Assembly (NCBI GenBank): GCA_023386345.1
Contig: JAEWJT010000014.1
Location: 1 to 64,000, forward strand
Source: Bacillota bacterium
GTDB taxonomy: Bacteria; Bacillota; Clostridia; Tissierellales; Sedimentibacteraceae
Direction: 5' to 3'
DNA: 64,000 nt
Shown: piece after piece, positions 54,999 to 62,856 of the stretch
Position numbering within the stretch: position 1 is the stretch's first letter
Layout: each line of letters begins with the position of its first letter
Program-made: the position numbers and the translations under genes
Notes under the pieces: model-generated
What the model saw: the letters and a program-made list of their open reading frames with translations, nothing else
What the model was told of the DNA's origin: nothing
The model's database searches: none

Positions 54999-55886
54999 AT
55001 GTTAGATTTTAGACATGAGACATTTTTAACACTCTGCCAAATTCGCAGTTATACAAAAACAGCACAGGTATTGCACTTAACCCAGCCTGCTATAAGCCAG
55101 CATATTAAAGCTCTCGAGGAGTATTATGGACATCGCTTATTTATCTATAAAGATAAGCAGCTTTTACTTACTGAACATGGAGAACAGTTATATAAATTTA
55201 TCACAACTGTTTCAGCTGACAGTGATTATATGACAACATTGCTTCGCAGAAAAAACCTTAAAAATCATCCTATCAATTTCGGAGCTACTCTAACAATTGG
55301 AGAATATGTAATGCCAAATATTTTGGAGGCATTAATTAAGAAAGAACCTGACACTCCAATTCGAATGATTGTTGATAATACACAGCACTTACTTATAAAG
55401 CTTGATGATGGAGAAATTCAATTCGCATTAATTGAAGGCTTTTTTGATAAAACTGTTTACCATTCCGAATTGTTCGTACTGGAGCCATTTATTGCGGTTT
55501 GTAGACCTGATTCTCAATTTGCTGGAAAAGAGTTAAGCTTTCAGGATATTATAAAAAGTCGCTTGATTCTAAGGGAAAAGGGTTCTGGAACACGTGAAAT
55601 ATTAGAACATCAGCTCCAACAGCATAATCTTTCCATCAATAGTTTTTCTAACATAACGGAAATTGGTAATATGGCAGTTATTAAAAAGTTAGTTGAGGAT
55701 GGGCTAGGTATAACATTTCTGTACAAAGCAGCCGTAGTAAAGGAAATTTCAGAAGGCAGGCTTAGTAAATTAAATATAAATGGAAATGATATTCAGAGAG
55801 AGTTTAATTTTGTTTTTCTTAAAAATAGCATACATACTGATGAGTTTTTATCTTGGTTTAAAATATTTAAAGAACTTAGTATATGA
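54999..55886 (+). CDS. LysR-family transcriptional regulator
   Basis: A 295-residue protein. Residues 1-60 form the winged HTH (FLTLCQIRSYTKTAQVLHLTQPAISQHIKALEEYYG). Residues about 88-290 are the periplasmic-binding-like sensor with IDFGATLTIGEYVMP-like start and REKGSGTREILEHQL. It resembles CysL/YwfM-type regulators near yeiH genes. GAGGAG precedes the ATG. Divergent from yeiH. Confidence 0.92.
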   Translation: MLDFRHETFLTLCQIRSYTKTAQVLHLTQPAISQHIKALEEYYGHRLFIYKDKQLLLTEHGEQLYKFITTVSADSDYMTTLLRRKNLKNHPINFGATLTIGEYVMPNILEALIKKEPDTPIRMIVDNTQHLLIKLDDGEIQFALIEGFFDKTVYHSELFVLEPFIAVCRPDSQFAGKELSFQDIIKSRLILREKGSGTREILEHQLQQHNLSINSFSNITEIGNMAVIKKLVEDGLGITFLYKAAVVKEISEGRLSKLNINGNDIQREFNFVFLKNSIHTDEFLSWFKIFKELSI

Positions 55887-56024
55887 GATTTTTGCTGTAT
55901 TAATCTTTTTTATTTTTATTCAATAAGCTAGACTAAAATTAAACGTGTAGATAATAATAGTATCCAAATAAATCGACATGAATATATATAATATAACACT
56001 TAATGTAAAAAAAGGAGTGATATT

Positions 56025-56144
56025 ATGAGTTGTTGTCGTTTAAGATTTTGTAGACGATGCTGTAGATTTACTTGGCATAGATGTTGTTCACGATGTGGAT
56101 GTTGGTTTTGCACTTGTTGTAATTCAAATTGTCCTAGATGTTAA
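56025..56144 (+). CDS. 39-residue cysteine-rich protein
   Basis: An intact small frame with a strong site (AAAAAAGGAGTG) 5 bases before the ATG and a hairpin after the stop. The 39 residues hold 14 Cys, many in CC pairs, along with 7 Arg and several Trp/Phe (MSCCRLRFCRRCC, then RCCSRCGCWFC, then CPRC). It has no signal peptide or membrane helix. The composition fits metal binding (metallothionein-like) or cross-linking by disulfides as in spore-coat proteins. No family is recognised. It lies alone between lysR and the kinase-like gene. Confidence 0.75.
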   Translation: MSCCRLRFCRRCCRFTWHRCCSRCGCWFCTCCNSNCPRC

Positions 56145-56159
56145 TATAAATTAATAAAA

Positions 56160-56178
56160 CAGGTGGAATTTCCACCTG
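56160..56178 (+). terminator. Hairpin after the Cys-rich gene
   Basis: CAGGTGGAA pairs with TTCCACCTG over one base, 16 bases after the stop. There is no T run, so it may stabilise the message or be an imperfect terminator. The remaining 300 bases up to 56479 are AT-rich and show no gene. Confidence 0.6.
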
Positions 56179-56479
56179 CTACATAATTAGAGAGATGTTG
56201 AAAATAAACTATATTTTTATTGAATACCTTAATAATGTTTGTTATAATTATTTAATAAATTATTTGTTTATAACACTTATAGAAATATTTAGTATAGAAT
56301 AATATAGAGTTGTAGTTTAAATTCTTTACCAAGACAAAAAGATATCAATATTACAAATACAGCACAATGTCATTTGATTTCTTTTATTTTATTGAACACT
56401 ATCATAAAATCTTGCGTTGATTTATGACAGTGTTTTGCTATAATAGGGAGTAGAATATAAATTTTTTTAGAAAGGATAA

Positions 56480-57397
56480 ATGAGAATAAGAATTATGATT
56501 TATAATTTTAGTCAAGAAGAATCACAGAAAATAATTGAACATTTTGGACAAGCATTTTTTGAAAAAGTTTTAAAAGATATTGAGATATATTCGATTAAGT
56601 GGAATTTGAAAATATTGCAATTAGTTGATTATTATTCTGTAAATTGCATTTTTATATGTCATTCCCAACAATTTGGGAATGCAATACTCAAAATAACTAA
56701 TCCATGTAGGGAAGTCTTTACAGAATTTAATACATTGCGTGAATACAATGGTAAATTATTTTGCAATGTTTTTGATGCTGATATGGATAATGGAATTATT
56801 CTTGAAGAGCTTATAGAACCAGGTATACGATTACGTGATGAAAAATTAATTGAAAAAAGGCTTTTTGTTTTTTCAAACTTGTTTAATAATTTACATATTG
56901 TGCCTGATAATCCTAAAATTTATCCTACATATTTTGAGTGGGTAAGCAGGATTACAGACTACATGAGCAAGCAAAAAGATTACAAAGAACTATATTCATT
57001 TATGAAAAAAGCGAAAGATATATGTTCTTCCTTGTGCGAAATATATTGTAGAAACTTATTGTTGCACGGAGATTTTCATCACGATAATATTCTGCTTGGA
57101 AATAATAATGAATATAGAATTATTGACCCAAAAGGTGTTATTGGTGATCCGATATTTGATATTGCACGGTTTATTATTAATGAGTTCCATGATAATGATA
57201 AAATATCATTTGAAGATTATCGTAAACATATAGAAGTGATTACAGAATATTTTGAGAAAAGCCTTAATGTTCCAATAGATATATTGAAAAAGTGTATTTT
57301 TATTGAAACAGCAATGGCAAATTGTTGGAATGTTGAAAGCGGTGAAGCACCTGATATGGACGGTGTTATTTATGCAGAAGCTATAATGAACGGTTGA
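56480..57397 (+). CDS. Aminoglycoside/hydroxyurea kinase-like protein (APH family)
   Basis: A 305-residue protein of the PF04655-like branch (streptomycin 6-kinase type). LLHGDFHHDNILLGN near residue 193 is the catalytic HGD loop with the catalytic Asp, followed by YRIIDPKGVIGDPIFDIARF with the metal Asp. EFNTLREYNGKLFCNVF and IILEELIEPG are the nucleotide-side parts. Such kinases phosphorylate aminoglycosides or small metabolites; real resistance is not certain. AGAAAGGA precedes the ATG. The Imm-5-like gene follows after 31 bases. Confidence 0.85.
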   Translation: MRIRIMIYNFSQEESQKIIEHFGQAFFEKVLKDIEIYSIKWNLKILQLVDYYSVNCIFICHSQQFGNAILKITNPCREVFTEFNTLREYNGKLFCNVFDADMDNGIILEELIEPGIRLRDEKLIEKRLFVFSNLFNNLHIVPDNPKIYPTYFEWVSRITDYMSKQKDYKELYSFMKKAKDICSSLCEIYCRNLLLHGDFHHDNILLGNNNEYRIIDPKGVIGDPIFDIARFIINEFHDNDKISFEDYRKHIEVITEYFEKSLNVPIDILKKCIFIETAMANCWNVESGEAPDMDGVIYAEAIMNG

Positions 57398-57428
57398 TTG
57401 CTATCATAGCACAGTGGAGGTACCTATC

Positions 57429-58025
57429 ATGTTTTATGATGTTGAACAGAAATTAAAGAAAAAGAATAAGATATTATTTTCTCGTGACAGCGAATGTTTA
57501 CAGGAGCTCAAAATGATGATAGAACAACAAAAACATCGTACACTCGTTATGTGGGCTTTGGATTGTGCTAAGGTTCCTCTTGCACAGTTTGAAGAAAAAT
57601 ATCCACATGAGTTACGACCAAGAATGGCACTTGAACTTTGTGAAGCTTGGTCAAGAGGTAAAATCAAGATGCCTGCTGCTAAACGGTCTATTTTGGATGC
57701 TCATGCTGTTGCGAAAGAAATTGATGATAGTATATATGGTGCATTGTGCCATGCGGTTGGCCATGCTGGTGCTACTGTGCATGTTGAAACTCATGCCTTA
57801 GGGCTTCCATTTTATGAGCTGACATCACTTGTTTTAAAGTTTGAAAAAGATGAGTATCACAAGCGGATTCATGAAAAAATCAATTACTACTGTCAGCGAC
57901 TCATATATTGGCAAGAAAACATTGATAAGCTTGATTTTGAATGGGCAAGTTTCTTAATGGACGACAATCGGCTCAATAAGGAAAAACTGCTGACCGAAAA
58001 AAGCAGAGCTGTCAAAAATTATTGA
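57429..58025 (+). CDS. Imm-5-like putative immunity protein
   Basis: About 198 residues, all-helical. MWALDCAKVPLAQFEEKYP, ELRPRMALELCEAWSRGKIKM, KRSILDAHAVAK and GHAGATVHVETHALGLPFYELT follow the Imm-5-like family, first named from toxin-immunity loci but widespread also as lone genes. No polymorphic toxin is seen nearby. The start is ATG 57429 after GTGGAGGT; GTG 57414 is in frame but overlaps the ribosome site. It probably shares the transcript with the kinase-like gene. Confidence 0.78.
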   Translation: MFYDVEQKLKKKNKILFSRDSECLQELKMMIEQQKHRTLVMWALDCAKVPLAQFEEKYPHELRPRMALELCEAWSRGKIKMPAAKRSILDAHAVAKEIDDSIYGALCHAVGHAGATVHVETHALGLPFYELTSLVLKFEKDEYHKRIHEKINYYCQRLIYWQENIDKLDFEWASFLMDDNRLNKEKLLTEKSRAVKNY

Positions 58026-58041
58026 CTACCCTGCTTTTTTT
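58002..58041 (+). terminator. Terminator at the end of the Imm-5-like gene
   Basis: AGCAG/CTGCT and GTCAA/TTGAC form a two-part stem that includes the stop codon, followed by TTTTTTT. Confidence 0.65.
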
Positions 58042-58103
58042 GTAATGCTTAAATGATAAATATACTAAAAGATTGAAATTTATTTATATAATTTCACCAT
58101 ATG

Positions 58104-59057
58104 TTATAAAATACAAGGTATTATACACCCCGATGATAATGGATCAAAGATTGTATCTTGCCACCTTTTGAGCGCTGCTGGAAACCAGTCATCCCATTCT
58201 TTAGATCGGCTATATTGGCAGCAGACAAAAAGCAAAACAGCAAGTGCAAAATAAGCATCTAAATATCTACGGTCTATTTTCCCACGAACACTTTCCCATC
58301 CACTTAGTAAAAGCTTTTGTTCATCACGATTTGACGTTGTTCCCATGAGACCTCCAAGGTCCATATAAGAATGTGCATACCCAGCAAGTGACCAGTCAAT
58401 TAATCCTACACCTTTTCCTGTCCAAATCATGTTGCCAAAACCTGGATCGGCGTGAGCAATTAATTTTTCTTCTATACTATCCATTTCGTTCATAATAGAG
58501 GATACAGCGTTCAATGCCTTTATAATACTTTGTATGGATTCTTCTGAGAGATATTCGACACCTTGATTAGTCTTAGCAATAAGTCTTTCTATCAGCTCTT
58601 GATTATAAGAAAATCTTGAAAAAGTATTTAATTTAGGACTGTTTTCCATAGTGTTTCTAAGTTCTGCGAAAGTTTGTCCAACAGAAATGAGCATTTGCTC
58701 AGTTCGTTCCTCTTTGTTTAGGGGTACACCGTCAACCCAGCTAAGTAAACTTACCAGTGTTCCGTCCGAAAGCCTTGCAAGTACATCGCCTGTAAGTGTT
58801 TCTATAGGCATTTGCACCAGAATATCTGTTTTGTCCTTTAATACACGTATAAGCTCAAGTTCGCCTCGCAAAAATGTCTCAGAATCATCATTAAATACTG
58901 ATAAGTCAAATCCAGAGACTGGATTTTTCATACGCAGACAAAAAGATTTTTCCTCAGAATCAATGCGGTAAGTAAGATTTTCGTTATGCCTCAAGAGTGT
59001 AGTCTTAGCATTTTTAATACCATATAATGATAATGCTTCATTGATATAATCAGACAT
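58104..59057 (-). CDS. Aminoglycoside phosphotransferase-family protein
   Basis: A 317-residue kinase-like protein. LIAHADPGFGNMIWTG near residue 208 is the catalytic loop (H-x-D ... N) and GVGLIDWSLAGYAHSYMDLGG holds the metal Asp. NENLTYRIDSEEKSFCLRM is the N-terminal ATP lobe, with Arg in place of the usual Lys position to be checked. The APH fold covers antibiotic kinases, homoserine and fructosamine kinases; the substrate is not clear. No ribosome site like AGGAGG is obvious beyond GGAGAA. It is convergent with the Imm-5-like gene; the 288 bases upstream hold only AT-rich sequence. Confidence 0.85.
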   Translation of the reverse strand: MSDYINEALSLYGIKNAKTTLLRHNENLTYRIDSEEKSFCLRMKNPVSGFDLSVFNDDSETFLRGELELIRVLKDKTDILVQMPIETLTGDVLARLSDGTLVSLLSWVDGVPLNKEERTEQMLISVGQTFAELRNTMENSPKLNTFSRFSYNQELIERLIAKTNQGVEYLSEESIQSIIKALNAVSSIMNEMDSIEEKLIAHADPGFGNMIWTGKGVGLIDWSLAGYAHSYMDLGGLMGTTSNRDEQKLLLSGWESVRGKIDRRYLDAYFALAVLLFVCCQYSRSKEWDDWFPAALKRWQDTIFDPLSSGCIIPCIL

Positions 59058-59345
59058 TGCAATTATTCTCCTTTCAATATATAAATTACTGTTTATCGAT
59101 ATAAATAACTTTGCAGTGGATGCACTTTACTTGGACATTTTATCACAAAATATACCAAATCAAAAGGAATTTTTAGAAATATAAACATACAAAGTATAAA
59201 GTGAATTTCATATGTAAAAGAATAATTAAAAGTATTTTTATATTTTGCAAAGAATTTTAATAAAATTTATATAAACACATAATTTCTACAAATTTACGAA
59301 ATATAATGGGAACATAAAAAAGCAAAATATTAGGGAGGACACTCA

Positions 59346-61202
59346 ATGGAATTATCTATAAAGAAAGTACAGTTGCGTATCTCGGGTATGACATGTATTA
59401 GCTGTCAAAATAAAATTGAAAATAAACTTCGCAACACTGCTGGAATAAAATCTGCTAAAGTCAGCTATAGTGATGGTACTGCAAATATTGATTATGACAG
59501 TGATATTATAGCACTAAAGGATATTGAAGTGATTATACAAAAATTAGACTATACTATTTTAAAAGATCGTGTAAAAGAAACTACAGGAACAAATCGAGTT
59601 CTTGGTTTACTTATTATCATTGCTTCATTATATATGATTTTACAGCAGTTTGGCATATTGAATTTACTTGTACCAAGTCAGTTGGCTGATGCTAATATGA
59701 GTTATGGCATGTTATTTGTAATTGGGCTACTAACCTCAGTGCATTGTGTTGCTATGTGCGGTGGAATTAATCTGTCCCAATGTATTCTACATGATGAAAC
59801 AGCAAAGGAGAATTCTAATTTTTTATCCACACTCAAACCAACATTTTTATATAATTTAGGACGTGTTATTTCTTATACGATTGTCGGTTTTATTGTTGGA
59901 GGATTAGGCTCTATAATTACATTTTCAAATACAGTACAAGGTATACTTAAATTAATTGCTGGCATATTCATGGTTATCATGGGAGCTAATATGCTTAATA
60001 TTTTCCCATGGCTACGAAAATTAAATCCAAGACTGCCTAGTGTTTTTACTCGTTTAATAGATAAAAAGAAAGCTTCAAGCACAAGTCCATTATTTGTTGG
60101 TCTTTTAAATGGTCTGATGCCATGCGGACCTCTACAAGCCATGCAGATATACGCTCTATCAACTGGAAATCCATTTGCCGGTGCATATTCAATGTTCTTG
60201 TTCAGTTTGGGTACAGTACCACTTATGTTTGGTCTTGGAGCATTGAGCACTGCTTTAGGCAAAAAATTTACACATAAGGTTATGACTGCAGGAGCAGTGT
60301 TAGTTGTTGTGCTGGGTATGTCGATGTTTTCTCAAGGTCTAAATCTATCAGGATGGTTTTTTCCTACAATATTTGCAGACGGTTCGAGTTCGAAATCAGA
60401 TACATCTAGTGAGGATATTAAAGTGGATAATGGAGTACAAATTGTGAATAGTACATTATCATCTGGCAGATATCCCGCTATTACAGTTAAAGAAGGAATG
60501 CCTGTAAAATGGATTATTAATGCACCAAAGGGTAGCATTAACGGATGCAATAACAGAATATTTATACCTGAGTACAATATTGAGTACCAATTTAAGACAG
60601 GAGAAAATATTATTGAATTTACCCCTTCAAAAACAGGAACTTTTCCTTATAGTTGTTGGATGGGAATGATTAGAAGTACAATTAAAGTTGTAGATTCTAA
60701 TTCAGAGATTGAAACAGGCAGCAATGAGTCTGGACAGGGTAGAGAATTTGAAAATCTTATACCAAAAGACCCTATTCCGGCAAATTACATTATTCCAACA
60801 GAAGAAATAGCTGTTGCTACACAAAAAGAAGATTTACAACAAGTAGTTATAGAATTGACAGATGAGGGATTTACACCTGCAGTAATTGTTGTTCAGGCTA
60901 ATATTGATACTGAATGGATTATAAAAAACAGCTCATCAAAAGAAAGTAATTTTAAATTGCTTGTTCCATTTTATTCTACACAGGCTACATTAGCTAATTC
61001 GGAAAATCCATTATATTTTATTCCAATAGCTGATTTTGATTTTTCGAATGGTGACAACTCATTTTATGGATATGTGAAAGTGGTTGAAGATATTAATAAC
61101 ATCGACCTTGATGCGATTAAGAAAGAAGTATCTGATTTTAAAACAATGATTTGGCCGCCTGAAACATTTGGAGGCAATGGCGGTGCTCCTAGTTGTCATT
61201 AA
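59346..61202 (+). CDS. HMA - SafE/DsbD-like membrane - cupredoxin-like fusion (metal handling)
   Basis: A 618-residue protein in four parts. Residues 5-70 form a heavy-metal-associated domain with GMTCISCQNKIE (CxxC). Residues about 85-345 are membrane helices of the SafE/DsbD type, with GLLTSVHCVAMCGGINLSQC and the second-half twin GLLNGLMPCGPLQAMQIYAL. Residues about 360-460 are a cupredoxin-like beta domain with CNNRIFIPEYN and FPYSCWMGM. A second beta domain (about 500-590) lacks clear metal ligands; the tail ends in SCH. This layout suggests Cu(I) or other soft-metal transfer through the membrane. GGGAGGA precedes the ATG. The two following genes are in the same direction. Confidence 0.88.
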   Translation: MELSIKKVQLRISGMTCISCQNKIENKLRNTAGIKSAKVSYSDGTANIDYDSDIIALKDIEVIIQKLDYTILKDRVKETTGTNRVLGLLIIIASLYMILQQFGILNLLVPSQLADANMSYGMLFVIGLLTSVHCVAMCGGINLSQCILHDETAKENSNFLSTLKPTFLYNLGRVISYTIVGFIVGGLGSIITFSNTVQGILKLIAGIFMVIMGANMLNIFPWLRKLNPRLPSVFTRLIDKKKASSTSPLFVGLLNGLMPCGPLQAMQIYALSTGNPFAGAYSMFLFSLGTVPLMFGLGALSTALGKKFTHKVMTAGAVLVVVLGMSMFSQGLNLSGWFFPTIFADGSSSKSDTSSEDIKVDNGVQIVNSTLSSGRYPAITVKEGMPVKWIINAPKGSINGCNNRIFIPEYNIEYQFKTGENIIEFTPSKTGTFPYSCWMGMIRSTIKVVDSNSEIETGSNESGQGREFENLIPKDPIPANYIIPTEEIAVATQKEDLQQVVIELTDEGFTPAVIVVQANIDTEWIIKNSSSKESNFKLLVPFYSTQATLANSENPLYFIPIADFDFSNGDNSFYGYVKVVEDINNIDLDAIKKEVSDFKTMIWPPETFGGNGGAPSCH

Positions 61203-61246
61203 AAGGCATTAATATACGAAATGATGGAGGCAGGAGGTGTTGATAT

Positions 61247-61363
61247 ATGGGATTTATAATTAGTCATTGGCATTGCATTTTGCCAATTGGTGGAATTCTC
61301 ATTGCGCTTTTATTTATGCGTGAGAAACCAAATAATAAAAATTCTGATTATAGTAAAAACTAA
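61247..61363 (+). CDS. 38-residue membrane peptide in the metal module
   Basis: A small intact frame with AGGAGGTG before the ATG. It starts MGFIISHWHCILPIGGILI, then one membrane helix (about 11-27) and a polar, Asn/Lys-rich tail. His-x-His-Cys near the N-terminus could bind metal. No family is recognised. It lies 45 bases after the fusion gene and 81 before the DUF2318 gene, so it is likely co-expressed. Confidence 0.72.
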   Translation: MGFIISHWHCILPIGGILIALLFMREKPNNKNSDYSKN

Positions 61364-61444
61364 AGTATAATAATTAAATCTAAAAAATATTAAAAAATCT
61401 TGAAAATATTTAATAATATATGATTATATAAGGAGAAATAAAAC

Positions 61445-61993
61445 ATGTCAAATAATAAAAAAACTAATATTAAGGCAAATGGAAGCAATTACACAGCAAA
61501 AAATAAAGGGATAATTATAGCTTTATCAATATTAGGAGTAGTATTGATAGCTACATTTGTTGGACTTAGAATGAGTGGAATATTAGGAGCATCATCAAAT
61601 GATTCTGTATCTAAATCTACCAATAAAGATATTGTTATACCTATTAGTGAAATTTCTGAAACTGTAAAGTTTTATCCAGTTAATGTAGAAGGAACAAATT
61701 TGGAAGTTTTAACTGTAAAAGCTCCTGATGGAACTATACGTACAGCATTCAATACTTGTCAAATTTGCTATGATTCTGGAAGGGGTTATTATAAGCAGGA
61801 AGGCAATCTTTTAGTTTGCCAAAACTGTGGAAATCAATACCCTATGGACCGTGTTGAGATAGAAGCTGGCGGATGTAATCCATGGCCTATTTTTAAAGAA
61901 AATAAGACAGTTACAAATGACTCTATCACAATTCCATATGATTTTCTCAAAGAATCTAAAGCTATTTTCGCTAATTGGAAAAGGTCTTATTAA
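61445..61993 (+). CDS. DUF2318-domain membrane-anchored protein
   Basis: A 182-residue protein. One membrane helix (about 22-43) anchors it, facing outward. Residues about 70-180 are the DUF2318 domain with two CxxC pairs (CQICYDSGRGYYKQ and VCQNCGNQYPMD) and GGCNPWP. Full-length DUF2318 proteins, related to Fe-S membrane proteins near iron/copper uptake, are often longer; here only the soluble domain is present. AGGAG precedes the ATG. Part of the metal module. Confidence 0.87.
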   Translation: MSNNKKTNIKANGSNYTAKNKGIIIALSILGVVLIATFVGLRMSGILGASSNDSVSKSTNKDIVIPISEISETVKFYPVNVEGTNLEVLTVKAPDGTIRTAFNTCQICYDSGRGYYKQEGNLLVCQNCGNQYPMDRVEIEAGGCNPWPIFKENKTVTNDSITIPYDFLKESKAIFANWKRSY

Positions 61994-62147
61994 TTAATCT
62001 AATATTCGCGTCAATTGTATGCTCTCATAATTGTTGAATGTGTATAATTATTAGAAATACTAAGATTTCAAAGTAACAGCTTATTGTAAATAATAACTTA
62101 AAATGTTATTATGTAAGAAAGTATAATTTTAAAACTGGAGTAAATAT

Positions 62148-62852
62148 ATGTTGAACAATGAGAATAAAAGTATTTTAGTTGTAGATGATGAACCTAAAAT
62201 TTTAGAAGTTGTATCTGCACTGCTAGAAAGTAAAGGGTTTAGGGTTTTTCGGGCAGATAATGGGCAGACAGCATTAGACTTATTTAATCATCAAAATATA
62301 ACGATGGTAATTCTGGATTTGATGATGCCTGGTCTTTCTGGCGAGGAGGTATGTGCACAAATCCGCAAAAAATCTCGTGTTCCTATTATTATGCTTACTG
62401 CAAAGGTCGAGGAAGAAAATGTTGTACAAGGGCTTGGGCTTGGTGCTGACGACTACATCACAAAGCCCTTTGGTTTAAAAGAGCTGTATGCTCGTGTGGA
62501 GGCTTTACTTAGAAGAACTTGTGATGAGCTGGTTCCACTGACTGCATACAATTCATGGCGAAATGGCGATCTAGTAATCGACTTTGAAAAATCTACTGTA
62601 CTAAAAAAAGGGAATAGTATAATACTGACACAAAGTGAGTTGAAAATATTATCTGCTCTAATCAAATATCCAGGCAAGGTATTTACGCGTGAGGAACTCA
62701 TTAGTATTGCGTTGGGAAGTGATTTTGATGGATATGACCGAGCGATAGATAGTCATATTAAAAATATTCGACAAAAGACTGAAGATGATCCAAAAAACCC
62801 TGTTTATATATTAACTGTCCACGGTTTAGGATACAAATTCGGAGGGAGTTAA
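62148..62852 (+). CDS. OmpR-family response regulator of the metal-module pair
   Basis: A 234-residue protein. DDEPK, the phospho-acceptor Asp in ILDLMMPG, LTAKV and ITKPFGLKE form the receiver (1-118). The winged-helix domain (about 135-232) ends ILTVHGLGYKFG. The kinase gene starts after 4 bases. The pair lies just after the metal genes and may control them; this is inferred from context. Confidence 0.92.
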   Translation: MLNNENKSILVVDDEPKILEVVSALLESKGFRVFRADNGQTALDLFNHQNITMVILDLMMPGLSGEEVCAQIRKKSRVPIIMLTAKVEEENVVQGLGLGADDYITKPFGLKELYARVEALLRRTCDELVPLTAYNSWRNGDLVIDFEKSTVLKKGNSIILTQSELKILSALIKYPGKVFTREELISIALGSDFDGYDRAIDSHIKNIRQKTEDDPKNPVYILTVHGLGYKFGGS

Positions 62853-62856
62853 ATTT

